Shown: positions 34,998 through 43,733 of the stretch, one piece after another | Numbering within the stretch: the first letter of the stretch is position 1 | How the letters are laid out: every line of letters starts with the position of its first letter | NCBI RefSeq assembly: GCF_017921975.2 | Contig: NZ_JAGEMO020000001.1 | Span: 248,001-312,000 of the forward strand | Reading direction: 5' to 3' | Source of the DNA: Hymenobacter terricola | GTDB taxonomy: Bacteria > Bacteroidota > Bacteroidia > Cytophagales > Hymenobacteraceae | DNA: 64,000 nt | Position numbers and translations under genes: made by a program | Notes under the pieces: model-generated | Told to the model about the DNA's origin: nothing | Databases searched by the model: none | What the model saw: only the letters and a program-made list of their open reading frames with translations

Positions 34998-36195
34998 CTC
35001 GCCTTTTGCCCAGCTGCCCGCCCCCGGCCCGCACCCGGCCACGGCGGAGCTGCGCGCCTACGCAGCCGGCACCCTCGCCCCCGCCGACGAGCACCGCATC
35101 GAAGCCCACACCCTCGACTGCGAGCGGTGCGCCGACCTGGTCGAAGGCTTTTCGATGAGCGACGCCGCCGCCACCGACCAGGCCGTGGCCGAGCTGCGCA
35201 CCCGCCTGCAAGCCCGCCTCGGCACCGCCGAGCCGGAGCCCGTGGCGGCCCCCTGGGCCTGGCCGCGCATTGCCGCTGCGGCCGCCATATTAGGCGTAGT
35301 GGGCGGCGGTATCTGGGGCTGGGAGCAGCACGATTCGACCACGGCCCCGGTCATCGCTCGCCTTGAGACTGCGGCTCCGACCGCTCCCACCCAGCCGCTT
35401 CCCGCACCCGGCACACCGCCCGCCGCCCCCGAAGCTGCCGCTGAAATCGCTACTGCTCCAGCGCCTAAAGCCACCGAAGTAACGAAGGAAGCCGAAGCAG
35501 GAAATGCAGATTACGCGGCCGTAGTGCCGTCCCGGTCGCGACAGCGGGCCACCGGCCGCGGGCTGGAGCGACCTACCAGCCGCCCTGCAAAACCGGTTGT
35601 TGTGGCGGATGCCGATATGGCCAACGCCGACAGCATCGTCTCACCCGAGCAAGTGGCCGGCTCCAATGAGGCCACGCCAAGCCAGCCGGCCCGGAGCGCC
35701 GGACTCACCAGCGCAACCGTGGCAGCTGCCCCGGCCAAAAGCGAAGCGGAGCTGGCCGCAAGAACCTCGGCCGACACCGTGGCCGACGATTCAAACGCCA
35801 AAAAAGCCCGCCGCTTTGCCAAAGCGAAAGAGGGCCGGGCCGCTTCGGCCCCCGACCAAGCGGCAACGGCCATTGTGCCCGCTACGCCCATGCCCGCCGC
35901 GCCCGCCATCAGCCCCTCTCCCGTGGGCGGCACCCCGGCTCTGCGCGATTACCTGCGCCGCGAAGCCACCGACTTCGAACCCGAAATCAACAACCTGCGC
36001 CTGACGGGCACCGTGCGCGTCAGGTTTGTGGTGGGGGCCGATGGCAAGGTGAGCAACCTGAAAGTAGTACGCGGCCTGCGGGCCGATTACGACGCCGAGG
36101 CCCTGCGCATCGTGTGCGAGGGGCCGGCCTGGCAGCCCGGCATTTATGGTGGCCGCCGCGCCGCGCTGCCGATGGAAGTGACTGTGTCGTTCTGA
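34984..36195 (+). CDS. Anti-sigma factor fused to a TonB C-terminal domain
   Basis: A 403-residue protein. Residues 15-60 carry a zinc-finger-like anti-sigma head with EHRIEAHTLDCERCADLVEG (His and Cys-x2-Cys). One membrane helix is at about 92-112 (WPRIAAAAAILGVVGGGIWG). A 200-residue Ala/Pro/Glu-rich periplasmic stretch follows. The last 95 residues (LRLTGTVRVRFVVGADGKVS, NLKVVRGLRADYDAEALRIV) form a TonB/TolA C-terminal domain. The layout suggests a sigma regulator that senses the state of an outer-membrane partner through a TonB-like contact. It overlaps its sigma gene and ends at a REP-like element. Confidence 0.85.
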   Translation: MSPADSPFAQLPAPGPHPATAELRAYAAGTLAPADEHRIEAHTLDCERCADLVEGFSMSDAAATDQAVAELRTRLQARLGTAEPEPVAAPWAWPRIAAAAAILGVVGGGIWGWEQHDSTTAPVIARLETAAPTAPTQPLPAPGTPPAAPEAAAEIATAPAPKATEVTKEAEAGNADYAAVVPSRSRQRATGRGLERPTSRPAKPVVVADADMANADSIVSPEQVAGSNEATPSQPARSAGLTSATVAAAPAKSEAELAARTSADTVADDSNAKKARRFAKAKEGRAASAPDQAATAIVPATPMPAAPAISPSPVGGTPALRDYLRREATDFEPEINNLRLTGTVRVRFVVGADGKVSNLKVVRGLRADYDAEALRIVCEGPAWQPGIYGGRRAALPMEVTVSF

Positions 36196-36262
36196 TGTAG
36201 CGCGGACGTTGTAGTCCGCGAGTGGAATCGTTGAACTCGCGGACTACAACGTCCGCGCTACA
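36196..36262. repeat. REP-like inverted pair, family A copy 2
   Basis: Perfect 28-base arms (36196-36223 and 36235-36262) around an 11-base spacer. Each arm is TGTAG followed by a hairpin (CGCGGAC...GTCCGCG). It begins right after the stop codon of the anti-sigma/TonB gene, and its right arm includes the stop codon (36258-36260) of the convergent hydrolase gene, so it fills the whole space between them. Confidence 0.88.
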
Positions 36263-37352
36263 GCGTGGCACCGGGCTTCACGGTGCCTTCGTCCACCGAT
36301 TTCAGGAATTTGATGAGGCCGGTGAAGTAGACTTGCTGGTCGTCGTAGAGGCTCATGTGGCTGCCGTTGGGGCAGGTGAGGGAGTTGCCTTTTTGCACCT
36401 TTTGGGCAATCATGCGCATGTGCTCGGGGTCCATGGTATCGTACTTGCCACCGATGCTGAGCACGGGCACGGTGAGCTTGGGCAGGTCGGCCACCCGGTC
36501 CCAGTTCAGCAGCTTGCCGGCCACGCCAAACTCGCTGGGCCCCTGCATGGTCACGTAGAGCGATTGGTTCAGCTTGCCCAGCGAGCGGGTCACGGGCTCC
36601 GGGTTGGGCACGATGCGGCACAGGTGCTGGGCGTAGAAATTGGGTTCGAGCAGGCCCATGTAGCGCGGGTTGCTGAAGTCTTTTTTGGCCTCAAGCTGCC
36701 GGATTTCGGCCAGCACTTCGGGCTTCATCTGCTTGGCCAGCACGTCGGCAGCATATTTTCCATAAGCCGGGCAGCTCATCATCATGTTCGAAATAATGAG
36801 GCCCTTGAGGTTTTGCTGGTACTTGAAGGCGTACTCGGCGGCCAGGATGCCGCCCCAGGAGTGGCCCAGCAGGTAGAAGTTGGTGTTGTCCAGCTTGAGG
36901 GCCTGACGCACCTGCTCCACTTCCTCCACGTAGCGCGGCAGGCTCCACATGGACGTGTCCTTGGGGTTGTCGGAATTGCCGCAGCCGAGCTGGTCGTAGT
37001 AGATAAATTCGATGCCTTCCTGCGGCAGGAAATTCTCCATGCACTCGAAATATTCATGCGTAGCGCCCGGCCCACCATTGAGCAGCAGCACCTTGATTTT
37101 GGGGTTATTGCCCACCTGCTTGGTCCAGACCTTGAATGTGCCCTTGGGCGTGGTGATGGGAATAACGCGCACATTCCCATCCTGCACGCCGGTTTCGGGG
37201 TTTTCGAAGTAGCTGGCTGCGGTGCCAGCGGCTCCGCCGGGAGGCGTGGTAACGGCCGCTTCGCCGCTGCTCTTGGGTTGGTTGCAGCCGGTGAGGAGGG
37301 CGGCGCTGAGGAGGAACGATGCGGTTACGCGGGAGAAGGTAAACGTCTTCAT
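36258..37352 (-). CDS. Proline iminopeptidase-type alpha/beta hydrolase, lipoprotein (S33)
   Basis: A 364-residue secreted hydrolase. ATG 37352 is chosen because it starts a lipoprotein signal (SFLLSAALLTGC). The S33 oxyanion motif LNGGPGATHEYFE, a YYDQLGCGNSD segment, the nucleophile GHSWGG and a late conserved Asp (GGKYDTMDP) and His (NGSHMSLYDD) make a complete catalytic set. The family removes N-terminal proline or hydrolyses related amides. Its last codons lie inside the REP-like element. The M28 peptidase gene upstream on the same strand suggests a shared role in peptide breakdown, although a repeat of about 110 bases separates them. Confidence 0.88.
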   Translation of the reverse strand: MKTFTFSRVTASFLLSAALLTGCNQPKSSGEAAVTTPPGGAAGTAASYFENPETGVQDGNVRVIPITTPKGTFKVWTKQVGNNPKIKVLLLNGGPGATHEYFECMENFLPQEGIEFIYYDQLGCGNSDNPKDTSMWSLPRYVEEVEQVRQALKLDNTNFYLLGHSWGGILAAEYAFKYQQNLKGLIISNMMMSCPAYGKYAADVLAKQMKPEVLAEIRQLEAKKDFSNPRYMGLLEPNFYAQHLCRIVPNPEPVTRSLGKLNQSLYVTMQGPSEFGVAGKLLNWDRVADLPKLTVPVLSIGGKYDTMDPEHMRMIAQKVQKGNSLTCPNGSHMSLYDDQQVYFTGLIKFLKSVDEGTVKPGATL

Positions 37353-37392
37353 TTGCGAAGAAAAAGTGAGTTGATAGTTTAATATGAGGACG

Positions 37393-37504
37393 GTCATGCT
37401 GAGAATACCCGTCATGCTGAGCTTGCCGAAGCATCTCTACTGCACTAGTAATCAATGCTGCCCCAACGAAGCGGTAGAGATGCTTCGACTTCGCTCAGCA
37501 TGAC
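37393..37504. repeat. Dispersed inverted repeat, family B copy 1
   Basis: Left arm 37411-37440 and right arm 37474-37504 are imperfect reverse complements starting with GTCATGCTGAGC and ending CATCTCTAC. An extra partial unit (GTCATGCTGAG) at 37393-37403 precedes the left arm. It lies between two minus-strand peptidase genes. Related elements are at 41923 and 53925. Confidence 0.8.
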
Positions 37505-37531
37505 GTTCTAACTTCCAGGCAAAGCAACTCG

Positions 37532-39805
37532 CTACTGCGCGGGTGCCGGGCCGGCCACCGTGGCCGCCCGGCTCACCTGGGCCGAAAACCGCTCGATGGC
37601 CGCCGCCGTGCGCTTAATCTGCTCGTCGGCCTCGGCCCACTTGCGTTCCTCCACGGCTTCGCGGATGCCGGGCAGGGTTTTCACGCCGTAGCCGGTGTAG
37701 AAGCCGGGGGCGTAAAGCTGGTGCCGGTACCAGGGGCGGCGGGGGAGGCCTTCGGCGCTCAGAAACTGCTGCTCGGCCTGGTAGAGGAGCTGGTCGAGCT
37801 CCTTCTGGCGACTGGCGGGCAGGACGGCGTTGGCTTTACGGGCCTGGGCGTAGGCCTGGGCACTTTGTTCCAGCTTGGCCAGGGCGTTGTCGAGGGGCGC
37901 AAAGTTGAGGTAGGGCACGGCCTCGTGGGGCTTGGGCGGCAGCAGGGGCTCGGTGGGGTTGGCCACGGCCTCGTAGCGCTTCTCGGCCAGCAGCTTGTTC
38001 TGGCGCTCGGTGTCGGTGCGCAGGTTGTCGGCCAGCTGCTTCACCTCGGTGCCGTAGCGGGCCACGGTGTTCGACAGGTTCTGAAACTCGAAGGGCAGCA
38101 CGTCGGCATCGAGGAGGCGCAGCTCGCAGCGGCCCATGGTTTGGGCCAGCGCCACGCCGTAGGCAAACGTGGGGTCCTTGAAGCGGGTGTAGTCGTCGAA
38201 CGAATCATAAATCGAGTGGTACTCGCCGCCCGGCCCTTCGCCGCCAAAGCCCACGTTCATAGCCGGAATGCCCAGGTGCTGGAGGTAGGGCGAATAATCG
38301 GAGCCCGCGCCCAGGGCGGCAATGCGCAAATCGGGGCGCTCACGGGCGTCTTTCTGCACGTCGGGGGTGCCGTTCACCAGGTCGTAGGCCCGGCGGCGGT
38401 CGGCAATGGACAGGCCGGCTTTCTCGGGGTCGGGCACGTCGCGGCCCACCTGGTTGAAGAACTTTTCCAGCGTGTGCGAGCCGGCCACGTTCAGAAAGCC
38501 CCGGTCGCTGTTGTCGGTGTTCAGGTAGGCCACCGCGTGCTCCTGGAGCTGTTTGGCGTTGGTTTCGGCCCATTCCGTCGAGCCCAGCAGGCCGGGCTCC
38601 TCGCCGTCCCAGGCGCAGAACATGAGAGTGCGCTTGGGGCGCCAGCCGGTCTTCACCAGCTCGCCCAGGGCGCGGGCCTCCTCCAGCTCGGCCACCATGC
38701 CGCTGAGTGGGTCGCTGGCGCCGTTCACCCAGGCGTCGTGGTGGTTGCCGCGCAGTATCCACTCATCCGGAAACTGGCTGCCTTTGAGGGTAGCGATGAC
38801 GTTGTAGACCGGCTCGGTTTTCCAATTGAAAGCCAGCTGCAGGTGCACCCGGGCCGGGCCGGGCCCGAGGTGGTAGGGGATGGGCAGCGCCCCGCGCCAG
38901 TCGGCCGGAGCCATGGGCCCGGCCAGGGCCGTGAGCAGGGGCAGGGCATCGCCGTAGGAAATGGGCAAAACGGGGATTTGCGTGAGCGTGGGGGCCGTTT
39001 TGTAGTCGAGGCGCTTGGCAGTTTTGGTCGAGCCGTAGCCGGGCGTGAGCGGGTCGCCGGGGTAGGTGGGCATGTCGAGCACGGAGCCGCGCTGGGCCCC
39101 GGTTTCGGGCTTGAAGGGGCCTTTGGGGTACACGTCGCCCTGGCCGTAGCCGTCGTCCTTGGGGTCGGAGTAAATCAGGCAGCCGATGGCGCCTTTCTCG
39201 GCCGCCACCTTGGGCTTGATGCCGCGCCAAGAGCCGCCGTACTTGGCAATCACAATCTTGCCCTTCACGTCGATGCCGCGGCGCTCCAGCTCCTCGTAAT
39301 CCTTCGGGATGCCGTAGTTCACAAACACCAGCTCGGCGGTCACGTCGCCGTCCTTCGAGTAGCAGTTGTAGGTGGGCAGCTGCTCGGCGGTCTGGCCCGA
39401 GGTGGCGTCTTCGGCCACCGGTTTTTCGGCCAGGCCGGCCGTGTATTTGGTGGGCGCCACCAGCTCGAGCACCCGCAGCTTGGGCGTGGGAAACAGCACG
39501 TACGACACGTCGATGCGCGTTTCATAGCCCCAGCTGCGAAACAGGCCGGCCATAAACTCCGCGTTGTCCTTGTCGTAGGGCGAGCCCACGTGGTGCGGGT
39601 GGGCCGAGAGCCGCTTCATCCACTGGCGCAGGTTGTCGGCCTTCAGCTGGGCATCAAACCGGGCTTCGAGCTGGTATTCGGGAGCGGCGCTGGCGGCTTC
39701 AAAGCCGAGTAGCGCTTTGGTTTCGGTAGGGGCCGTCTGGGCACGAGCGGGCGCACCGGCCAGCAGCCCGGCCAGAACGAAAAGGGAGTAGCGGAGTTGC
39801 CTCAT
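37532..39805 (-). CDS. Secreted M28 metallopeptidase, glutamate carboxypeptidase II-like
   Basis: A 757-residue protein (ATG 39805 begins the signal peptide RQLRYSLFVLAGLLAGAPARAQ; 39817 is four codons earlier). A PA domain is at about residues 120-300 (VFVNYGIPKDYEELERRGID). The M28 domain has its two-zinc set: NHHDAW, GASDPLSGM, DGEEPGLLGS, NTDNSDRG and EYHSIYDSFDDY. The C-terminal 150 residues are helical, like the dimerisation domain of PSMA and transferrin receptor. It probably trims acidic or mixed peptides in the periplasm or outside. Confidence 0.93.
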   Translation of the reverse strand: MRQLRYSLFVLAGLLAGAPARAQTAPTETKALLGFEAASAAPEYQLEARFDAQLKADNLRQWMKRLSAHPHHVGSPYDKDNAEFMAGLFRSWGYETRIDVSYVLFPTPKLRVLELVAPTKYTAGLAEKPVAEDATSGQTAEQLPTYNCYSKDGDVTAELVFVNYGIPKDYEELERRGIDVKGKIVIAKYGGSWRGIKPKVAAEKGAIGCLIYSDPKDDGYGQGDVYPKGPFKPETGAQRGSVLDMPTYPGDPLTPGYGSTKTAKRLDYKTAPTLTQIPVLPISYGDALPLLTALAGPMAPADWRGALPIPYHLGPGPARVHLQLAFNWKTEPVYNVIATLKGSQFPDEWILRGNHHDAWVNGASDPLSGMVAELEEARALGELVKTGWRPKRTLMFCAWDGEEPGLLGSTEWAETNAKQLQEHAVAYLNTDNSDRGFLNVAGSHTLEKFFNQVGRDVPDPEKAGLSIADRRRAYDLVNGTPDVQKDARERPDLRIAALGAGSDYSPYLQHLGIPAMNVGFGGEGPGGEYHSIYDSFDDYTRFKDPTFAYGVALAQTMGRCELRLLDADVLPFEFQNLSNTVARYGTEVKQLADNLRTDTERQNKLLAEKRYEAVANPTEPLLPPKPHEAVPYLNFAPLDNALAKLEQSAQAYAQARKANAVLPASRQKELDQLLYQAEQQFLSAEGLPRRPWYRHQLYAPGFYTGYGVKTLPGIREAVEERKWAEADEQIKRTAAAIERFSAQVSRAATVAGPAPAQ

Positions 39806-39925
39806 GCTTTTTGCCAAAAGAAATGAACCGGAATCACGATGCCTTCGCGCCCGGTAATTCGGGGAAAGGTAGCGCCTGGCGGTTGGTTTCAGGCAAGAAA
39901 ATATGTGGGCATTTGGGGATGTTGC

Positions 39926-40309
39926 CTAGCCGCTGTAGCCGCCGCCGCTGGCGGGCTCGGTGGCGCTGCCGTTTTCGGGTTCGGCGGGCGTGGGCAGGTC
40001 GGGCGCGGTGTGCAGGTCGAGGTGGCTGTAGTCGGGCGCGCCGTTGCCGCCGGCCACCGGCGCTTCGTCGAAAGTGCGCTCTATATCGGACAGGTCAAAT
40101 TCTTCGACCGGCGTGCCGAAGCTCACCTTGGCCGTGATGCGGTACTCCACAATGCGGTTGTCGCGCACTTTGCAGCTTTGGTCTTTGATGTAGAGGGACG
40201 AAATATTGGGCACCGAAGTGCTGAGCTGCGCCACGGCGCGTTGCAGGGCATCTTCGAAGCTTTTGTCGGAAGAGGCCAGAATTTCAATGACTTGCTTGAT
40301 GGAGGACAT
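39926..40309 (-). CDS. Dodecin-like protein with acidic C-terminal tail
   Basis: A 127-residue protein. Residues 1-70 (IKQVIEILASSDKSFEDALQ, RIVEYRITAKVSFG) fit the dodecin fold, small proteins that assemble into 12-subunit flavin-binding shells. The Trp that stacks on flavin in archaeal dodecins is replaced in the NISSLYIKD region, so flavin binding is uncertain. Residues 75-127 are a Gly/Pro/Glu/Asp-rich tail absent from normal 70-residue dodecins. It is a lone gene between the M28 peptidase and fumarase. Confidence 0.7.
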   Translation of the reverse strand: MSSIKQVIEILASSDKSFEDALQRAVAQLSTSVPNISSLYIKDQSCKVRDNRIVEYRITAKVSFGTPVEEFDLSDIERTFDEAPVAGGNGAPDYSHLDLHTAPDLPTPAEPENGSATEPASGGGYSG

Positions 40310-40455
40310 TTCTGATGGATTGATTTGTTGATGTGCTCAGGTGCTGACAAAGTCACGCGGGTCGATTTTCACCTTGTCAGCGCGTTCTCTCTGTACGCGG
40401 GAAGCCATTTGGCGGCTATTTCGGTTGTCATAAAAGTCAGCATTCGGCGGTGGCG

Positions 40456-40463
40456 TACTTTTG
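40456..40463 (+). promoter_or_regulatory. -7 box of the fumarase promoter
   Basis: TACTTTTG fits the Bacteroidota TAnnTTTG element and lies 57 bases before the fumC start. No TTG is seen at the ideal 19-base distance upstream, so the -33 element is missing or weak. Confidence 0.35.
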
Positions 40464-40520
40464 CGCCCGGCGCTGGCCGCACCAGCCCCGCAACTCATCC
40501 CTCAATCAGCACATCAACGA

Positions 40521-41915
40521 ATGGCTTTCCGCACCGAAAAGGACACCATGGGCACCGTACAGGTGCCTGCTACCGCGTACTGGGGCGCTCAAACCCAGCG
40601 CAGCATCGAAAATTTCCCCATCGCGCAGGACATCAACCGGATGCCCAAGGAAATCATCGCCGCCTTCGCCTACCTGAAGAAAGCCGCCGCCCTCACCAAC
40701 CGCGACGCGGGCGTGCTGTCGGCCGAAAAAGCCGCGCTGATTGGCCAAGTGGCCGACGAAATCCTGGCCGGCAAGCTCGCCGACTCGTTCCCCCTGGTGG
40801 TGTGGCAAACCGGCTCGGGCACGCAGAGCAATATGAACGTGAATGAGGTGATTGCCTACCGCGGCCACGTGCTGCACGGCGGCCAGCTCACCGACGAGAA
40901 GAAGTTTCTGGCCCCCAACGACGACGTGAACAAGAGCCAGAGCTCGAACGACACGTTCCCGACGGCCATGCACATCGCGGCCTACAAAATCCTGATGGAA
41001 ACCACCATCCCCGGCATCACGAAGCTGCGCGACGCGCTGAAAGCCAAGTCGGAGGAGTTCATGCACATCGTGAAAATCGGGCGCACCCACTTCATGGATG
41101 CCACGCCGCTCACGCTGGGCCAGGAGTTTTCGGGCTACGTGTCGCAGCTCGACCACGGCCTGCGGGCCATCAACCACACGCTGGCGCACCTGAGCGAACT
41201 AGCGCTCGGCGGCACGGCCGTGGGCACGGGCATCAACACGCCGCCCGGCTACTCCGTGAACGTGGCCAGGCACATTGCCCAGCTCACCGGCCTGCCCTTC
41301 GTCACGGCCGAAAACAAGTTTGAGGCCCTGGCCGCCCACGACGCCATTGTGGAAGCCCACGGCGCCCTCAAAACCGTGGCCGTGAGCCTGATGAAAATCG
41401 CCAACGACATCCGGATGCTCAGCTCCGGCCCGCGCGCCGGCATCGGCGAAATCGACATTCCCGACAACGAGCCCGGCTCCAGCATCATGCCCGGCAAGGT
41501 GAACCCCACCCAGTGCGAGGCCATGACCATGGTGGCCGCCCAGGTGATGGGCAACGACGTGGCCATCACGGTGGGCGGCATGAGCGGGCAGTTCGAGCTG
41601 AACGTGTTCAAGCCCGTCATGATTTACAATTTCCTGCACTCGGCCCGCCTCATCGGCGACGTGTGCCAGTCCTTCACCGACAAGTGCGCGGTGGGCATCA
41701 CGGCCATCCTGCCCAACATCAAGAAGCACGTCGATTCGTCCCTGATGCTGGTCACGGCCCTCAACCCGCACATCGGCTACTACAAAGCGGCCGAAATTGC
41801 CCAAACGGCCCACAAAAACGGCTCTACGCTGAAGGAAACCGCCCTCAAGCTGGGCTACGTGACCGAAGCCGAGTTCGACGAGTGGCTGAAGCCCGAGGAA
41901 ATGGTGGGCATGTAA
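40521..41915 (+). CDS. fumC: Fumarate hydratase, class II
   Basis: A 464-residue TCA-cycle enzyme, standard length, converting fumarate and malate. The start region [20 protein letters not shown] is diagnostic. Further conserved blocks are [56 protein letters not shown] and the superfamily signature [11 protein letters not shown] at residue 319. ATG 40521 was chosen because it starts the conserved sequence. The gene is monocistronic and followed after 7 bases by a family B repeat. Confidence 0.97.
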   Translation: MAFRTEKDTMGTVQVPATAYWGAQTQRSIENFPIAQDINRMPKEIIAAFAYLKKAAALTNRDAGVLSAEKAALIGQVADEILAGKLADSFPLVVWQTGSGTQSNMNVNEVIAYRGHVLHGGQLTDEKKFLAPNDDVNKSQSSNDTFPTAMHIAAYKILMETTIPGITKLRDALKAKSEEFMHIVKIGRTHFMDATPLTLGQEFSGYVSQLDHGLRAINHTLAHLSELALGGTAVGTGINTPPGYSVNVARHIAQLTGLPFVTAENKFEALAAHDAIVEAHGALKTVAVSLMKIANDIRMLSSGPRAGIGEIDIPDNEPGSSIMPGKVNPTQCEAMTMVAAQVMGNDVAITVGGMSGQFELNVFKPVMIYNFLHSARLIGDVCQSFTDKCAVGITAILPNIKKHVDSSLMLVTALNPHIGYYKAAEIAQTAHKNGSTLKETALKLGYVTEAEFDEWLKPEEMVGM

Positions 41916-41922
41916 GCCTCAT

Positions 41923-42017
41923 GAACGTCATGCTGAGCTTGTCGCAGCATCTCTACCGTCATAGTAAATAAATTACTTACGCGGTAGAGATGCTGCGACA
42001 AGCTCAGCATGACGTTC
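41923..42017. repeat. Dispersed inverted repeat, family B copy 2 (perfect)
   Basis: Perfect 36-bp arms (41923-41958 and 41982-42017) around a 23-base spacer. The arms carry GTCATGCTGAGCTTGTCGC and CATCTCTACC. This is the least decayed of three family B copies. It lies between fumC and the acetyltransferase gene and could stop fumC transcription as a large hairpin. Confidence 0.9.
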
Positions 42018-42085
42018 TGCTCCAAATCAAGCTGCCTTTCCGGTCCGGAAGGGCGGTTTTCTTTTTTCCCGGCATCTTTGCCCCT

Positions 42086-42679
42086 ATGGATTTTTCTGCT
42101 CCCGTCGTTCTCGAAAACAGCCGCGTGCGCCTGCGCCCGCTGGAACTCGCCGATTTTGAAGCCCTCAAAGCCGTGGCTTTCGACGCCGAGCTGTGGAAAT
42201 ACACCCTCACCCGCGCCGACGACGCGGTGAGCCTCGCCGCGTATATCCGCCAGGCCCTCGAAGCCCGCGAGCAGGGCCTGCGCTACCCATTTGCCATCAT
42301 CGACCGCGAAACCGGGGCCTTGGCCGGCAGCACCAGCTACTACGGCGTGGCCGAGGCCGACCAGCGCCTCAGCATCGGCTACACCTGGGTGGGCACCCGG
42401 TTCCAGCGCTCGGGCCTGAACCGGGCCTGCAAGCACCTGCTGTTCAGCTACGCGTTCGACACGCTGAACTGCGAGCGGGTGGAGCTGGAAACGGACTCGC
42501 GCAACCACAAGTCGCGCACGGCCATGGCCCGCATGGGCGCCACCGAGGAAGGCACGCTGCGCAGCCACCGCCTCACGCAGGGCGGCATCCGGCGCGATAC
42601 GGTCATTTTCAGCGTTATCCGGCCGGAGTGGCCGGCACTGCGCACCTCCGTTTTTCAGGAGTTTGGACCCCGTGGCTGA
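42086..42679 (+). CDS. GNAT family N-acetyltransferase (RimJ/RimL-like)
   Basis: A 197-residue acetyl-CoA-dependent transferase. RLRPLELADFEALKAV begins the fold, IGYTWVGTRFQRSGLNRACK is the acetyl-CoA loop region, and CERVELETDSRNHKSRTAMA matches the RimJ/RimL C-terminal half. The acceptor could be a protein N-terminus or a small amine; it cannot be told from sequence. ATG 42086 is the first codon after the repeat. Its end overlaps the diacylglycerol kinase gene. Confidence 0.85.
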   Translation: MDFSAPVVLENSRVRLRPLELADFEALKAVAFDAELWKYTLTRADDAVSLAAYIRQALEAREQGLRYPFAIIDRETGALAGSTSYYGVAEADQRLSIGYTWVGTRFQRSGLNRACKHLLFSYAFDTLNCERVELETDSRNHKSRTAMARMGATEEGTLRSHRLTQGGIRRDTVIFSVIRPEWPALRTSVFQEFGPRG

Positions 42680-43073
42680 GCCCGCGCAACCTGCCCCCGA
42701 CCGGCTGCGCCCGCCCGAGCGGCTGTGGCGCCGGCGCGTGGCCAGCTTCGGCCACGCCGGGCGCGGCGTGTGGGCCGCGCTGCGCTCGGAAGTGCACCTG
42801 CGCTTTCACGCGGCGGCGACGGTGGTGGTTATCGGCCTGGGATTTTACTACGCGATATCGCGCCTGGAATGGGCGCTGGTGGCCCTGGCCGTGGCCGGCG
42901 TGTGGGCCGCCGAGCTGGTGAATACCGCCATCGAAGCGCTGACGGATTTGGCTTCGCCGGCCTACCATCCGCTGGCGGGCAAGGCCAAGGACGTGGCGGC
43001 GGGGGCCGTGCTGCTGGCTGCGCTGGGGGCGCTGGTAGTGGGCGCATTGGTGTTTGGGCCCCATCTCCTTTGA
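42672..43073 (+). CDS. Diacylglycerol/undecaprenol kinase family protein
   Basis: A 133-residue inner-membrane kinase of the DgkA family. Two to three helices (AAATVVVIGLGFYYAI, WALVALAVAGVWAAELV, VAAGAVLLAALGALVVGALV) and the active-site stretch AELVNTAIEALTDL are present. Gram-positive-type members phosphorylate undecaprenol, others diacylglycerol. There is no ATG; GTG 42672 is chosen because an AGGAG (42657-42661) lies ten bases before it, whereas TTG 42663 is too close. It overlaps the acetyltransferase gene by 8 bases. Confidence 0.85.
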   Translation: MAEPAQPAPDRLRPPERLWRRRVASFGHAGRGVWAALRSEVHLRFHAAATVVVIGLGFYYAISRLEWALVALAVAGVWAAELVNTAIEALTDLASPAYHPLAGKAKDVAAGAVLLAALGALVVGALVFGPHLL

Positions 43074-43186
43074 CAGCCGTTAAGCGGAATCAATTGGACG
43101 CAAAACCAACTCATTGCGTAAGCCCGGCGTAAGCAAGAGGAAAGCAGGGGCAACCCAACTGTTAAATATTAATTGATAACTGTTAA

Positions 43187-43645
43187 ATGAATAAGTTGAT
43201 TCTTGCCGCTGCCCTCTTGCTCACCACAGCCTGCGCCCACCAACAGGTGAGCGTGACCACGCCCACTTCCCCGCCCCCCAGCGGCCAGGCGGCTACCCAG
43301 GACACGCCCGCGCCCACCAGCGCCAACACCGTGGACCCCGTGTATGCCCACGTCGCCGAATCGGACACCACCGCCCGGCCGCAGTGGCTGAAGGCGCGCA
43401 TCGCGGCCGTACTGGCCGAACGCAAGCGCTACCCCATCACGCGCATCTATCGCTACGACTACGACGGCCAGAAAGTCTATTACATCTCTGCGCCGTGCTG
43501 CGACCAGTTTTCGCAGGTATTTGACACCAAGGGCAACCTGATTTGCCAGCCCGATGGCGGCATCACCGGCAAGGGCGACGGCAAATGCGCGCACTTCGAC
43601 AAAAACAAAACCAACGAGAAACTGGTCTGGCAAGACCCGAGGTAG
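43187..43645 (+). CDS. Small lipoprotein with DUF6970-like domain
   Basis: A 152-residue lipoprotein (signal LILAAALLLTTAC, Cys at residue 16) with a Pro/Thr-rich linker and a compact C-terminal domain. The domain has VYYISAPCCDQFSQVFDTKG, then CQPDGGITGKGDGKC, with the paired Cys and the GGITGKGDG loop of DUF6970. The function of this domain is unknown; the four Cys may form disulfides in the periplasm. A family D repeat follows directly. Confidence 0.75.
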   Translation: MNKLILAAALLLTTACAHQQVSVTTPTSPPPSGQAATQDTPAPTSANTVDPVYAHVAESDTTARPQWLKARIAAVLAERKRYPITRIYRYDYDGQKVYYISAPCCDQFSQVFDTKGNLICQPDGGITGKGDGKCAHFDKNKTNEKLVWQDPR

Positions 43646-43729
43646 GAATTGTGAATTGTGAGTTATGAGTTGTCTTTTCGGCAAGTCGTGGTTTGAACTC
43701 ATAATTCATAACTCATAATTTATAATTAG
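43646..43729. repeat. AT-rich dispersed inverted repeat, family D copy 2
   Basis: Left half (about 43647-43671) contains GAATTGTGAGTTATGAGTT and right half (about 43694-43728) its near complement, with a roughly 22-base centre. It is the same family as 18419-18514. It starts right after the stop codon of the small lipoprotein gene and ends a few bases before the DinB start codon. Confidence 0.7.
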
Positions 43730-43733
43730 CAAG

